Positions 45,168 to 57,663 of a stretch of DNA of 64,000 bases are shown piece by piece (position 1 is the first letter of the stretch; each line of letters starts with the position of its first letter). A program made the translations under genes and the position numbers. Under the pieces are notes generated by a model. The model had not been told where the DNA came from and did no database searches. It saw nothing but the letters and a program-made list of their open reading frames with translations. Origin of the DNA: Ramazzottius varieornatus (taxonomy: Eukaryota; Tardigrada; Eutardigrada; Parachela; Ramazzottiidae); NCBI GenBank assembly GCA_001949185.1, contig BDGG01000002.1, forward strand, positions 4,082,448-4,146,447, written 5' to 3'.

Positions 45168-46028
45168 TCTGGTCGAAATTTGAAATTTTAGTGGAGTGGA
45201 GCGTGATCAGACCAATCAGCGAATTGGACTTGGCGTGTCAAGTGATCCGAGCTATACGCCTCTCCCACATTGCGCCACTTGACTTCCGCTCTCGTTCCTT
45301 CTCGAAATCCATCATGTTTTCGCCCGAAACTAGCATTGAAGTTAGGAAGAGATGATTGTCTTCCCAAACTATCGCCAGAAGAAGCGAAAGAAGTCCGGGC
45401 TTTATCCAGTAGAGGCTAAATGACAGGCCCCGCGAATTCCGATGCCCTGCTGAACTCGCGCGGCCTAATATCCCTTTATGCTAATATTCTGTGCCGATAA
45501 TGCCGTAAAAATAACTGCTGTTGTTGGATATGTAATGATTTCCCAACCGGAAGTATAAAGTCAACAGAGGAAAAGAAAGCGTGATGTACCTAAAGCTACC
45601 CAGCGAATCCGTATTTTAGGAAATCCAGCTTTCCCATATGTGAGGTTCTCGCGAGGTTCAAGGACAGTACGGGTTCTTGACTTGGCATCGTTCGAGAGTA
45701 AAGCAGCGAACTCCAGAAAATATGACAACTGTGGACAGCGACTGTACTATACTTAAAATCTGGACTTGCGTTTTCAACTTTTCAAACAACCAAACTTGAA
45801 TAGCTTGTTAATAAATGTAAAGTACCTAGAAAGAAATTGGAGCAAGTCATTGAAGATACCGGTATTCAGAGGACGGACATCGGGACATGGACGAACGGCC
45901 GTACGCTTATCAAACCATGTTAATAACCGGTGCCAAAGAGGAGTTTTTGAGTAAGAAAATAGAACGATAAACTTTCACGAGATGCATAACCAACCAGAAG
46001 TTAACAAAACTGTACTGTGGGATCTTTC
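45168..46028. other. Intergenic, 3' of the MEC-8-like gene
   Basis: No gene supported. A diverged sequence around 45230-45290 with TGCGCCACTTGA may be a decayed family A copy. Confidence 0.35.
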
Positions 46029-49000
46029 TCAGAGACCCGACGGACCGTTTGTAGCCACACCGGGATCTATCTGTGAATTGGTTGGTCCATGCGAGGTTCC
46101 GCTGCAGGTGGCGCCATCGGCCATCTTATGTTTGGCGTACTCGATGCGAATACCCGAACGTTCAGAGCCGGAAAGCTGCATACCTTGTAGCATCACCATA
46201 GCGTTACCTGCACACCGGATGTCCGAAAAGTCCACAAAAGCGACAGGGCTGCCACCTTTCGTGTTGACTCGACAGCGTGAGAAACCGGGAAACCTGCAAG
46301 CAAACCATTCTCTTCCGTGCCATAAAAATCCAACTGCTATCGCAGAATATTCTTTCGCCAAAACTATGAAAAAGTGCTCGAAAGGCTTAAAACTTCGTAC
46401 TATAACTTACGAGGAAAAAATTTGCTTGACGTCGGCTTCGCTAACGTAAGGACCCAGGTTCGCGACAAACAGTGTATTGCAAGGAACCATGTTTGATACG
46501 GGCATCTGCAGGTTAGAAAGACCCGTCCCTAGTGGAGAGCTCTGCAGGAGGCCTTGAGCCGCAGTCGCTGCTAGAAGTTGAGCTGATGCTGCAGCATTGG
46601 CCGCGCTGAGGGCGTTAGATGCTAGCAGCGGATGAGCGAAGGAGATGGCGCCATTGACCGACTAGAAGAACCGTTGAACTTCCACATAAACCTCCTGCGG
46701 AAAGGACGACCATTTTTCTTGACGGACACATGGCACTTACGTTGTTTGGATGGAAAGCAGCAGCAGCTCCATTGATCTGGCTTTGTTGTAAACCAGAGAG
46801 GTCGCCGTACAGTCCCAGTGGCCAGTTCTCCGAGCCCGAGCAGTACATGTTCCCATTGAGATCGTCTGCAAATACGACACCATTCGACTCGGAGGTTCGC
46901 CGACTTTTTCAAAACTTGAACATTGCAATCGGGGACTGGGAGGTTGGTTCGAAGAGGACTTACGACTGTAATAGGGGTTAAAGAGGAGGTTAGTATTGTT
47001 GCTGTTGTTGCTGGTGGCCCCTTGACCATTTGTCGTGTTAAGGTGCGCCGACTTGGGCTTAGGAACCTTAGTATTGCTTTTAGCGAACTCTAACCGGAGC
47101 GTTTGCGGCAGATCCAGGTCGAACTGAGTACCCTAGATCAGAAAAATCCGGATCTACCACCGAAACTTCTGTGGAGCTAGTTATAAGGACGACTTACCTG
47201 CAGTTCCTGACGAGCAATTTCCGCCTTCATTCGGGACTTGAACGTCACAAAACCCACAGGCTGAAACAAACCGTGGTAAACCAGACTATCAGCAGTTCTT
47301 TCACGTCTTCGAGCATCTCGAGCTTACCGAAACAGACTTCCCAACTTTGCCGGTCACTTTCAACAACGAACTTTCGTAGCCCTGAAAGATGCCGACTCGT
47401 GTAAGCCAAATTGTCATAGTTATATCCAAGAGGTGTAACTTAGGTCGAAGCCACTTTTGCAGCGGTTGCGAGAGTGGCTTTGCTTAAGTTCCCACGAGTG
47501 AGCTTACGTCATAGCCGCGAAAGAGGTGATAGAGTTCCCGGGCCTTGACGTCCATCGGCAGTCCACTCACGAAGAGAGTTCGAACCTGCGACAGCAACAC
47601 ACATGCAACAGTTTTTCGCGGGTGGAGACTTTTTCTTGTCTGTTCATTATTTTCAAGGATTGGGTTCGCCGCTGTCTACAGACGCTGTGGCAAAAGAACG
47701 CGTCAAGTATGGGCGCGTTATACCGGTATGGTGTGTAAATATACCATACATATAGCCTATGATAAGGTCAGATAACGGTGAGAATGGGCAATGAAGAAAA
47801 GAGGGATAGTAAAAGCTAAATAATCGATTTACAACCCACGCGTTTACGCTTCACCTTTGAGCCTCCATTTACTGTCGAGTGTTTGCATAGATGCTACCAG
47901 GATATGTGTTCCTTTTTTCCGTTAGCCAGCCAGAGAATTCACGCCAGGATTGAGAAGCCTATCGCATTAGCCAGCTAGAGATAATATTGGAAATGGGGCT
48001 ATGCCTTCAGGTGATTACGGCTCTTCCCGGTGCCTCCTCACATTTCCTTGATTATTGAAATGTAATTTCCTCTTTGGACATGCTCTTTCGACGTAATAGA
48101 TGGGCAAATTATTCAACGCGCACAACATCCAAGATGAAGCTCTTTGGGTAATTAAAAGGTGCCTTGCCTAGCTCGGCTTGAGTTTCTCACGATCCTGTAA
48201 GCGGTTATCACAACACGCTCACCAGGACGTGCCAACAGCTAAATCCGATCTTTGTTGCTCTGTGTGAAGGAAAAAACTGCACACTAGTTGTTTTCCTTTT
48301 CGTAACGTTTTTGTTGATGCCTAAAGAAAATATACAGCGGCATTCACAAATCACGAGAGTCGAGGCAGCCATTTGGGAGCTGGGCGAACAAAGCATACAA
48401 GATCGCTATCTTGAGTGGCGGACGTTTTCATTGTTACTGGCTGAAAGGGTGCGCCACTCTGGACAACAGTCTCCCGTTTGACGGTAACCTTTGCTCGGTC
48501 AGGAAACCTGGAAATTCCAATTTTCATCAGTACCTCTCAGGAACTCATCAGTACGAATCAAATTGGTGCAAACGGTAAAGCGATTTCGTTGCTCATTTTT
48601 GTCCCTCGAAGGCTTGACAGTTAGTTCCCTGTCATATTTTGGTTCGCCAATTCGATTAGTACTGCGACATCTAATCAGCTGATGGTGTTCATTCAGAGCG
48701 TCAAGTATTTTACGACAGGGAAACAGTTATGGATTTCCGCTAAGAAGGGAGGATCCGTGTTAATTTTTTCAAAATGCTTACGAGGAGAAGCAGCAGTAGG
48801 TTTAGCTGAAACATACACACAGCCCAACAATGGAGGCAAAGCCTGTAAGGTGATGGAGGCCTTTCAAGGGGATATTGACATAAAGACTATTCTCAACTAA
48901 TACACCTTTTAGAACGGGATCAACATCAACCGGAATACACATTAAACATGTTTTCTCCGCCTATAAAGGCAGACCTCGTGCAGGGAGATCGATTATTCCT

Positions 49001-49749
49001 CACCCTAGCTTTCCTGTCCTGTGTTTACCGTACAAAGAGCTCCATCCGTATTCCTAATTAGGCAAAAAAAGCCTACGTTCAACTACTATTGTTGCTTCGG
49101 CCGATACGTGAGAGGTATCAACCACCTGGAAGAAACTCAAAACATGAAGCGAACCAGGGAACCTCCGTTTGGCGAAACCACAAAGATTTCGGCTGGCAGG
49201 CACTATCGTGAAAACAGCACAGACAACAATCAGCTGACCATTGGCCGCATCAGGTTTGGGTAGGCCAATATGGTCCTACGCTATGTACGCCCTACAGGAA
49301 CCCTACGTGTAGTCGATGGTCCCACTCAGAACAATGCTTTCAGCTGATCGAAATGTTGACATCGCAAAGTAAAGTTTGAACTCTATCTTGCATTTCGGTT
49401 GGAGGAATGTACTGTTTCTTTGCTGCTTACCTCATCGGCTTCGTTGTCTGGGTTCGAGTCAGATCCATGGAGACTTGTTTCAGAAGCGTCCTGAAGAGGA
49501 GAGACGCACAGGTCAGGCTACAACAAGTCTTTAAGAAATGTGGATTTCTTTAAGAAATGATGAATTTCTTACCGAATTCGATGCTCGGACAACTCCGCGA
49601 GATCCATTCGTCTGATTCAAGAGAGAGGCGTGACACGCATCATCCTGATCCGTCATGCTAGTCGGTGTGTCCAGAGAAGTCGAGGAAGCTGCTTGGGACA
49701 AGTCCGAGCCGCGGCTTTCAGATTCTCGCTCGTTCTCCGAGATCAACAT
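46029..49749 (-). CDS. mec-8: MEC-8 / RBPMS-type protein with two RRM domains
   Basis: Predicted nuclear splicing regulator of the RBPMS/couch potato/MEC-8 family. Minus-strand exons: 49749-49573, 49490-49431, 47585-47508, 47381-47328, 47260-47198, 47132-46964, 46865-46741, 46661-46411, 46293-46029 (413 residues, in frame). RRM1 (from residue 80) has RNP2 TLFVSGLPMDVK and RNP1 PVGFVTF, then LPQTLRLEFAKSNTK, the family signature. RRM2 has NTLFVANLGPYVSEADVKQ and SPVAFVDF. Vertebrate RBPMS has one such RRM. Two, separated by an Ala/Gln/Asn-rich linker, is the arrangement of nematode MEC-8. Intron 2 is long (1.8 kb) and contains a family A palindrome. An acceptor at about 49829 suggests a 5' exon upstream. 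Confidence 0.92.
48372..48484. repeat. Palindromic element family A, copy 11 (MEC-8-like intron 2)
   Basis: GGGAGCTGGGCGAACAAAGC, ATCTTGAGTGGCGGACG, TTACTGGCTGA loop and GTGCGCCACTCTGG. Confidence 0.75.
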
Positions 49750-51612
49750 AATGCGGAAGCCGCTGCGCTGGAGGATTGGATGCGTAGAGCTGTATCTCTG
49801 GATTACCTCCTCGGTGGGTGGACGGCCTGAAATAAAAACATCTGATGTCCACCCGGTCGCAGTAATGACAGTACGATTTTTAATTTAGATATCAGTCAAG
49901 CTCCGCAGTCTGGAAAGATGAGCTTGCAAGAATGATCCGCAAGAGTCCAGCAGGTTACTGCTTGCCACGAGTTAGTAACGTAAGGCCAACTCTACTGGTG
50001 GGTTTGACAAGAGAAGGAGGAGTTAGCAGGTGAAAGGCCTTCAGGTATTTTATCAACTGGCGCAGTACCGAAACTTGGCTCGCTGTGACGCTCGTTTCAG
50101 AAGGCGCAGAGTTTACGGAGCGTGTTACGTCCTGCGCAGGTAGGGCGGATTGCGAGATATGTCAAATTCTCAGCTCGATGGGGACGAACCCACTAACCTT
50201 CTTACAAAGCGGGAAACTAATCACTGGAAATTTTACAGGCTTTTTTGCACAACGGAAGAAAAGTAAGGCACACCTGCGGCGAAAAGGTACGTGTGAGAAA
50301 TTATCGCAATATCGAGAGAGGAATCGACGAGCTAGTGCACGGTTTTCGCGGTCGCAGCTGTGGTGTTCACGCTCTTATAACCCAGGTAATCCTGCTGGCT
50401 TCCGTGCAGATCCCCTATTAAAGTCGCTGGCAAAGCCTCTACTTAAGTTCCTAGCTACTGATCAATATTTCTGTGGTGGATACAAGATGAGGTCTCGAGG
50501 TCTGCTGAGCGGGATAATTGAGCAGATAGTTGTCCCTGATAAGAGGGATGGGGATAACTGGAGTTAGGAGCTGTGCCGTCGCAAGGCCTGGATTATCCAC
50601 CTTTACCTGGAACAAGACACATGTGCCTTGTTCCCCGCCACCCTCCTGGAACGAAACCTTATTAGCTAAAAGCTTCCGAAATTGCACCAGCAGGCCGTAC
50701 AGTAATTACTTTAGTCAATGAAAGTCACCAAACACCTCCATCATGTAACAGAGGCATGATAACACATCCCCAATACACAGAGGACAAACCAAGAAGGAGC
50801 TCTCGGGGCTATATGAATGAAAGTTTGCATGCTAGACGGAGCAATTTTAAACCTGGTAATTTTTTTCGTTCTACGCTTCCTGTAACAAAGAAGAAAAGGA
50901 ATCGGGAAAGCGCACCAGTAAGCATGGAGATTCGGCAACATCACCGAATGAAAACCAAGGATATTACAAGGCTTGAATGTATGGAAATTCAACTAGAGGA
51001 CCGCAGTACCGGCAACAGGAAGGGGTTGCCGGATAATCACACGAGGGGAAAATTCAAAGTACAGTAATACTGGCGCTCCTCTCGTGTAGCCGGCCTCGGT
51101 GCATGGAAGAGAGCTCCCACCGGGAGGCATTTCCGCATCCTCTTGAAAGGACTGGGGATCGGCTTACTAGCAGGCCTAGCAAACAAGAAGATTAGACAGA
51201 TTAAATAATACATGGCCTATTGTGTACCGCGACCCGAGCTTGCTACCGGTGTTCCGGAAAACAGCCATTCAGTCGCGAACCATCCAAGCACACTGTAATT
51301 TTGCCGACCCCATGCGATTCTCCGACTGCTCGACGAGCAGCGCAGCCAAGATTGGTCTTCATTCTTTTCGAGCTAGCATTAACTTAGAACACTTTTACTT
51401 TGGCAGTTAGAGACAAAATGCTTTCCCACAAGCTTTTGAAAAACTTTCGGAAAATAATTACCGAAGCAAATTCAAGGACCTCAAACTGAAACTGCCTCAA
51501 ACTGCTGCAAGGTCCCAGACTGAGAAATGAGACATGATTACGGTGGAGAAACTGAGCTTTCCCAATTCCTCTTTTAGTATACTGTGCTGAGGAGAGTATA
51601 GTTTTCCGAATT
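49750..51612. other. Intergenic region, no gene supported
   Basis: About 1.9 kb holding the MEC-8-like 5' region. Frames at 50085-50567 (no ATG at its beginning) and 50756-51067 (ATG, 103 codons) have no family match and no convincing splice partners. Confidence 0.35.
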
Positions 51613-51950
51613 TTACTGACAGAACAGAAGGAATGACTTCCAAATGCCAAGAGGGCGCTTGTGCCGGGTTACTACTGTAGTATCTCGATCATGCATGGGA
51701 ACGGGATGATGATAGTATGGGAAGTCTTGAGCTTCTCCCTTCGCTGAGGATCGATTTAACACAGAGAAGGTGCCGCGGGAGAGATCATCGGTACTGTACC
51801 AGCCACGTAAATAATCACATCCCCGTGCGACAGGAAAATCGATAAGGCACGGTGCCCGTAAGGCAGCAGGAACCCGTAGAGCGTGCACTTTTGATCGGCT
51901 TTTACACGTGGCTTACGAGCTAAACTTGACGTCATGTCCTCCGTCGCCAT
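51613..51950 (-). CDS. Possible small two-exon protein (93 residues)
   Basis: Minus-strand exons 51950-51800 and 51743-51613 join in phase across a 56-bp GT-AG intron. The frame starts MATEDMTSSLARKPRVKAD and contains a mildly hydrophobic stretch with YGFLLPYGHRALSIFLSHG, ending in a Trp/Phe-rich tail. CTTTCTCTAG, a strong acceptor-like sequence, lies 23 bases before the ATG. I do not recognise the family. Support comes only from splice signals, phase and composition. It would be head to head with the EML-like gene. Confidence 0.42.
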
Positions 51951-52378
51951 GTTCAGAGTTACAGCTCCCGACCTAGAGAAAGGGAGTTCTTAAGCGCCCT
52001 AAGAGACCCGAGTAAAGTTACTTCGCTGGTCCTTGAGAATGTACATTAGGTCCGAAAGGAAGCAATTACCTACGCCGTCGCGTGTTGGCACGAAAATTAC
52101 GGGGAACTAGTTCGGAGCCGAGTCCCATTGTCAAGAACCTCTATATAAGCATGAACCGAAAAATGTTGACAAACAAGCTACGACACGCGTTAGAGAACCT
52201 AAAGTTAGATTGACAGTCTCCTACCTTGCGAACTTTGCGAAAAACCTCGCTGTCTAGCTTATAATTATGCAGCTGCTGAAGTCCAGAAACTCTTATTGAA
52301 CACTGTTTCTCCGTTAAAGCGCTGTGTACTTTGGGCTTGGAAAGTCGGGCGTGCTGAAGTGGATCCATCTCAGCAAAG

Positions 52379-55300
52379 ATGGAGAATGCCAGAAAGTCTC
52401 TGCTCAGCCGGGTCGTGGAGGCTCACACTGGAGGCATCCTCCGGAATGCCATCAAGCAGGCCGATAAGACGCGCCAGGCATGTATAGAGACCCCTTTCTT
52501 TACAACAAGCGAAAGCTTTCAAAAACTGCATTTGCAAGCCTTTGTTGGGCCAGAAGGAGATGACCGGTACCGAGAGAAGCCAAAAACACCTGGGTAAAGG
52601 CCTTTCTAATACTTTCTACAAAGGTGCTTTTACAGATCTATGGAAAAGCAACGCCCAGTATCTCCTCCACGGAGACCGGAAAACCATTAGGTAAAGAGAT
52701 TACCGTAGCAAGAGGTCCACTGCAGTAGCAGAACTGGCTCTCTCGCGGTGGACTCCGTAACTTGGCTTTTTTTGTAAAGCCTAGTTTCCTTCCCATGGCT
52801 GGTTTGATGTTTTTTGTTTGACAGAAAAATCAAAAGCTAAGCCTGATATCATGCCGGACAGTATGCGAAGTGAGATGACCCATCTTCTGCTGGACGCAGT
52901 TTCCCGATGCAGCCGCCAGAAGATGCGGTTCATCCTAATGACTATCCGCCAAAAGAGCGGGGTGGACAGTTATATGGACTATAACGACCTTGTCAAGATT
53001 TTGCAGGTAACAAACCGAAAGGAAAACCCATATTTTACATGGAAGCACTAACGGACGCTCTCTAACAGGACAATGGTCTAATAGTCCCTACTTTGGCCTC
53101 TGGGATGATCCAAAACTTTTGTTCTGACCAGCTAGGCGTCGATGCGGAGAAAGTGTGGAAGCTCCTGATGGACGTCCACGGCCAGAGCGGTACGTTAATT
53201 GAGACTGGACTTTGTTCACCAATTTGCTTAGTTGGGTCTTGTAACTGAGGTGTTTTCATTATCGTATAGAGCGCGACAGCGTTCGAGCTCGAAAAGGCAT
53301 GCATCTTCGCACGCCTGTCATTTCCGTGTTCGCCGACGTTGGTGGGGACCGTGAAGTGCTGGAGCGAATGGAGGAACAGCTATTGGGTCTTTCGGAGGGC
53401 ACATTCGATTACACTGCTTTCAAGGTATGTACCAATGTCCAGTACTGCTGTTTTTGCCAAAAAGGACCTATACTGTAGCTTAGAAAACTCTACACGATAG
53501 AACGCCGTACTGGCATTGGATAAGACTCGTCAAGGGTACGTCGCCAACACGCAGGTAATTTCCTTCTTTAGCATGATTACCCACAGAATCGAAAGTAATT
53601 CCTTTCGGGTCACACGATACATTTTGACAGCTGCTGAAAGTCTGCCGGGACTATGGATTTCCAGTAAAAGGAGACTTGCTTAAGAGGCTCTTGATCCGCT
53701 GTGATGACGACAATAACGGCAAAATCAGGTAAGTGATTCTTCGACCTTTCCTTCGATCGAACTTTAGACCTACTGTACTTACCCAATCTGTATCGACCTG
53801 TTTGCAGTCACCGAGAACTGTTTGTGCTGTTGGACAAAGCCGTCGGCAATGCTCTCAAGGTGATGCCAAGGCTGTTTCAAAAGAAGGAAGAGCTCGCTAC
53901 GGGACGGGCAAGCCGTAACGAAACCGGCAGGATAATGCGGGAAGGAACCGTGGACCTGCTCAGAACGACGAGCCGGCTGTCGGTGGGCTTGTCGCGGAAT
54001 GTGTCGTCGGATCGTCTGAGTGCTTTAAATGAGGTCGACGACAGCGGACCCGGAAGCGATACCATCACTGACATAACGGGCAATGATGGTAAAAGTTGAA
54101 ATACGTCTTGCATGGATCTCCGTTTCAGTACAAAATCTACTTTAAAACGGGGCAAAAGCCTAAAACGGCGGAACCAGATCCTAAAATTGAAGTAAGACAA
54201 TTTCTGAGACGAGGGAACCATATCCAACCAGATCGTTACCTCAAGTGGCGCACATTTTCGTTGTCAATAGCTGGAGGTCTGCGCCACCTGAGAAACCATC
54301 TGGTTTCGTTTATTTGCCCACATAAACTTTTGATGCGACGTTTCTGGTTTCGATCGTAGCAGACTTTAAAGCCAGGAAGACTTCACTAGCTGCCAACTCT
54401 GTCAGCTCGTTGGGCATCGAAGACCCTAAAGCAAAGGGTAAAGGTGGCAAGATGAAAGGACTCTTTGGCCGGAAGAAGGGTAACGCGAAGGAAACCGATT
54501 CGCCCGGGCAGAGTCTGACGTTGGACAACTCATCAGACAGCGTCTCGATGGCTTCCGCTAACTATGGCACCATCGCGAAGGGCGTTGCCCTGACCAACAA
54601 TGGCATGACGGGAGCTAATGGTCTCCAAGAGAAAGCTATCCGGCCAGTAGTGCGGAAGATCGGCGACCATAAGATTATTCTGTGGCCGCCGGATGAGTAC
54701 TTCGATACAGTTACGCCCAAGGTGCGCGAACCCAGCTTGGAATGGGTGTATGGCTACAGTGGGTTCTCGCACCGGAACAACATTGTTCTTTTGCATGACA
54801 CGGCTATCATCGTGTACTTCGTGGGCAGAATAATCGTACTGTACAATCTGAACGCTGATACCCAGCGACATTACTGCGAACACGACGGGATAGTCCAAGT
54901 AAGTTATTTCTTTGAATATATTTCGTCGACGCTATATGTCCTGCGTCCTCGTTTGTCTTTAGTGCATATCAGTCATGTCCAACGGAACGATTGCGGCCAG
55001 TGGTCAACAACCAGCTTTGGAAGATGGACCGGTAAGTTACTGTAGTTCGGTTTTCGATACAGCCAGTTGGGCGGTCACGGCCATTTCCTCTATGGAATGA
55101 ATCATGGGCTTTGATTTATAGGCGATCGTCCGGGTGTGGACGGTGGATCACCTGCAGACTCTTCACGTCTTCAAAAGCGACGCGTCGATGGGCTCCGCTC
55201 TTAGGAAGTCAGTGGCTGCTCTCTCCTTTACGAAAGAAGAGGATGCAATAGTGGCTATCGACGATGGGAAACCTCGTACCATGTCGGTCTGGTCCTTGGA

Positions 55301-57249
55301 GACTGGCCAAATGCTGGCGTCCAAGCCGTGCACGGAAAGCCCGGTCGTCTGTGGAATACTCTGCTTACGAGGTTCACGCGCATTTTGCATCGTGCTAGAA
55401 AGTGCGCGAGTTTACGTGGGTTGGTTTATTTTCAGCGTCGTCGAAGGACCCGCTGTACCTAGTATACGGAAGGAACTTGATGGAAATTTGGAAGATTGTG
55501 CCGACCGAGAACAAGATCGACTTTGTCAAGCAGTGCGTCTTTGGTCAGATTCCGAAACCGTCCATCGTCACTAGCGTCATTGAAGCACCAGTGGTTGTTG
55601 ATGGTATGCCACGTACCGTGCTGATTTCGGGGGACTCGGACGGCAACGTCATTTTGTGGAGCGACGAAATGCGACCGAAGAACGTCCTCCAAAACGGCAA
55701 CAAGGCTTGTAAAATTTCGAGCAGTATTTTCAAAAGAAAAAACGCAGTAGTACTGTATTGTAAAATCCCGAATAGTAGGAAGGTATAGTTAAACCAAAAG
55801 AAACGGAGCTGAAATCGTTCCGCTTTTTACAGGTTCCGGTCTTCACACTTTGTTCCCTTTCACCCTCCCACGTCATGATCGGTTCACGAGATGGTCAGAT
55901 GGGCGTAATTCGTTTGGCTGGAGAGAGTACGGTGAAGATATCCAAGAACAAGATCCCCGAGCAGTACGGAGGTCTTCGCATGCTAACTCCTATGAAAGAC
56001 TCTAACTCTGACACTGGTTTGGATGTCAGTCTGTCGGTGATAGCTGGGACAACGGCCAACGCTCTGCTTCGTGTCACCTTCACGACCACGAACGGCGAAC
56101 CGGAAGCCGACCAGCATGACATGCAGGCCGTCACAGTCGGTCATTTTGACGAAGCTGTTGGCCTGAGTACCTACGTTCATCCGGAGGATAACACTCGGAC
56201 GATGGCGATCACGGTTGGTATGGATGGCAATATCAACTGTTTCGACTTGGCGAAACATGCTCCGGCGTGGAGAACCTTTCTGAAGGACTCGATGGTCACT
56301 GCAGTCGACTGTTACCCGCCCTTCTTGGTTGTGGGAACATCGGACGCTAAGCTGAAACTGTTCCACCTAACCGAACCCGAACTGACTTTGATATTGCAGG
56401 TAAGCATTTCTATAAAGTGATGAAAAATAATGTTGATAAATTTTTTTCTGGTTGTTTGACGATTCGATAATTCGCTCGGTATTTTAGGCTAGTGTGGGTA
56501 AGGAGAAGGTGGCATGCCTAAAGTTCTCTCCGGACGGGACCTTCTTCGCGGTGGCCAGCCAGGACGGTGAAGTACATATCTTCCGCCTAGAAGAAACCGA
56601 AGGAGTATCAGCGAGCTTCGTGTCAAAGTTCGACAAGCACGACTATCCCGTGATCGCCATCGACTGGTCGCGCAACCCGGCACGGGATGGACACTACGTC
56701 ATTCATAGCAATTCCTACGAGTTCGAGAACCTGCTGTGGGATGCTCTTACCACCGAGTTTCTCGGTACGTGCTGTCTCATTCCACTGTAGACTTCTGTGA
56801 CTCACGACTAGAATCACTGGTAAATCGTTTTCACTGCAGAAGAGGCGCATTTCTACCGTAACGTCAAATGGCTCACTCAAAACTGCCCATTTGGGTTCGC
56901 TAGCGCCACGAGTAAGTTCTTGAGACCACTGGTTCTTCAAGATTAGTACTTCGATATATAGTCTTTGTCTTCTGCAGGTGTGACGTGGGATAACAACAGT
57001 TTGGAGGGAAACGTAGTCTGTACGGATGTGTCGCCCACTCTTGATATGGTGGCGGCTGTGGTGACGGGACAGCGGAATCAGATAGGGCTGTACTCGTATC
57101 CCAACGCCAACGTGGCCGTGGTGAAACGGATGCAGCCCACTTGTTCAACCACCATTACTTCCTTAAAGCTTTGCTACCTAAACAATACGTTATACTTGCT
57201 GTGCACGCATGGTGGTGATGGGAGCGTGTCCCAGTGGGCCCTTCGGTGA
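52379..57249 (+). CDS. EML-type microtubule-associated WD40 protein with N-terminal EF-hand region
   Basis: Predicted microtubule-binding protein. Exons: 52379-52593 (tentative), 52825-53006, 53069-53189, 53270-53424, 53501-53554, 53631-53728, 53808-54088, 54363-54898, 54963-55031, 55122-55371, 55436-55782, 55833-56399, 56488-56764, 56840-56911, 56978-57249. From exon 2 on every junction is in phase (about 1090 residues). Exons 2-7 form an EF-hand-like helical region with one near-canonical calcium loop, DDDNNGKISHRE. A basic Ser-rich linker leads to the HELP motif (LEWVYGYSGFSHRNN, TQRHYCEHDG) and two beta-propellers of WD repeats, as in EML/ELP-1. The exon 1 donor (phase 2) does not match exon 2 (phase 1), so an exon is missing or exon 1 belongs elsewhere. 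The intron 55372-55435 has a weak GTTCAC donor chosen for register with EML. Confidence 0.85.
54208..54322. repeat. Palindromic element family A, copy 12 (EML-like intron)
   Basis: CAGATCGTTACCTCAAGTGG, then TGCGCCACCTGAGAAACCA, inside intron 54089-54362. Confidence 0.8.
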
Positions 57250-57663
57250 TCAACTGCCCGGGGGAATCATACGTATCTGGTTATTGAATCTTGAATCTTG
57301 AATCTGAACTCCTTCTCAAACTGAATTTCTGAAGGTTGAGAGTCGACATACAAAAATTTGCCAAGATCCCGTGAGGGTTGCTGGTCGATTGGTTACTGGT
57401 TTTACCATAACTCTGTAAATTAACTCGGTTTGCCGCCATCAGTCAGATTAATATGGATCTTCTCCATCAAACTATCGATTTTCGATCCAGAGTTCGGAAA
57501 AGGCTGCGGCGTTGGAGCCGGAAGTGGAGATTAGCACAGAGGGCATGAGCAATTTGTGAAATCGATCTCCAGCACGGTTAGGCTCGCCGAGCAACTTCCG
57601 CCTCTTTGAAGAAGGAGGTGTGGTCAAAGTAGTCGCTAATGTAAGGACGCCGAGTTTGCGGAG
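57250..57663. other. Intergenic, EML-like gene to Kazal gene
   Basis: About 410 bp. Three tandem TTGAATC units lie near 57283-57303. No gene seen. Confidence 0.4.

Noticed and set aside
45220-45300. Possible thirteenth copy of the palindromic family
   Set aside because: Only one arm (TGCGCCACTTGA) is convincing, and the other arm and loop are too diverged to count.
50085-50567. 160-codon open frame on the plus strand
   Set aside because: It begins at GTG, not ATG. It has no recognisable domain and contains internally repetitive sequence. No splice partners found.
55402-55435. A 34-bp intron in the EML-like gene
   Set aside because: Too short for normal splicing. The 64-bp alternative (55372-55435) keeps register with EML propeller strands.
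57283-57303. Three TTGAATC units
   Set aside because: Short and simple; expected occasionally by chance. Mentioned only as content of the intergenic stretch.
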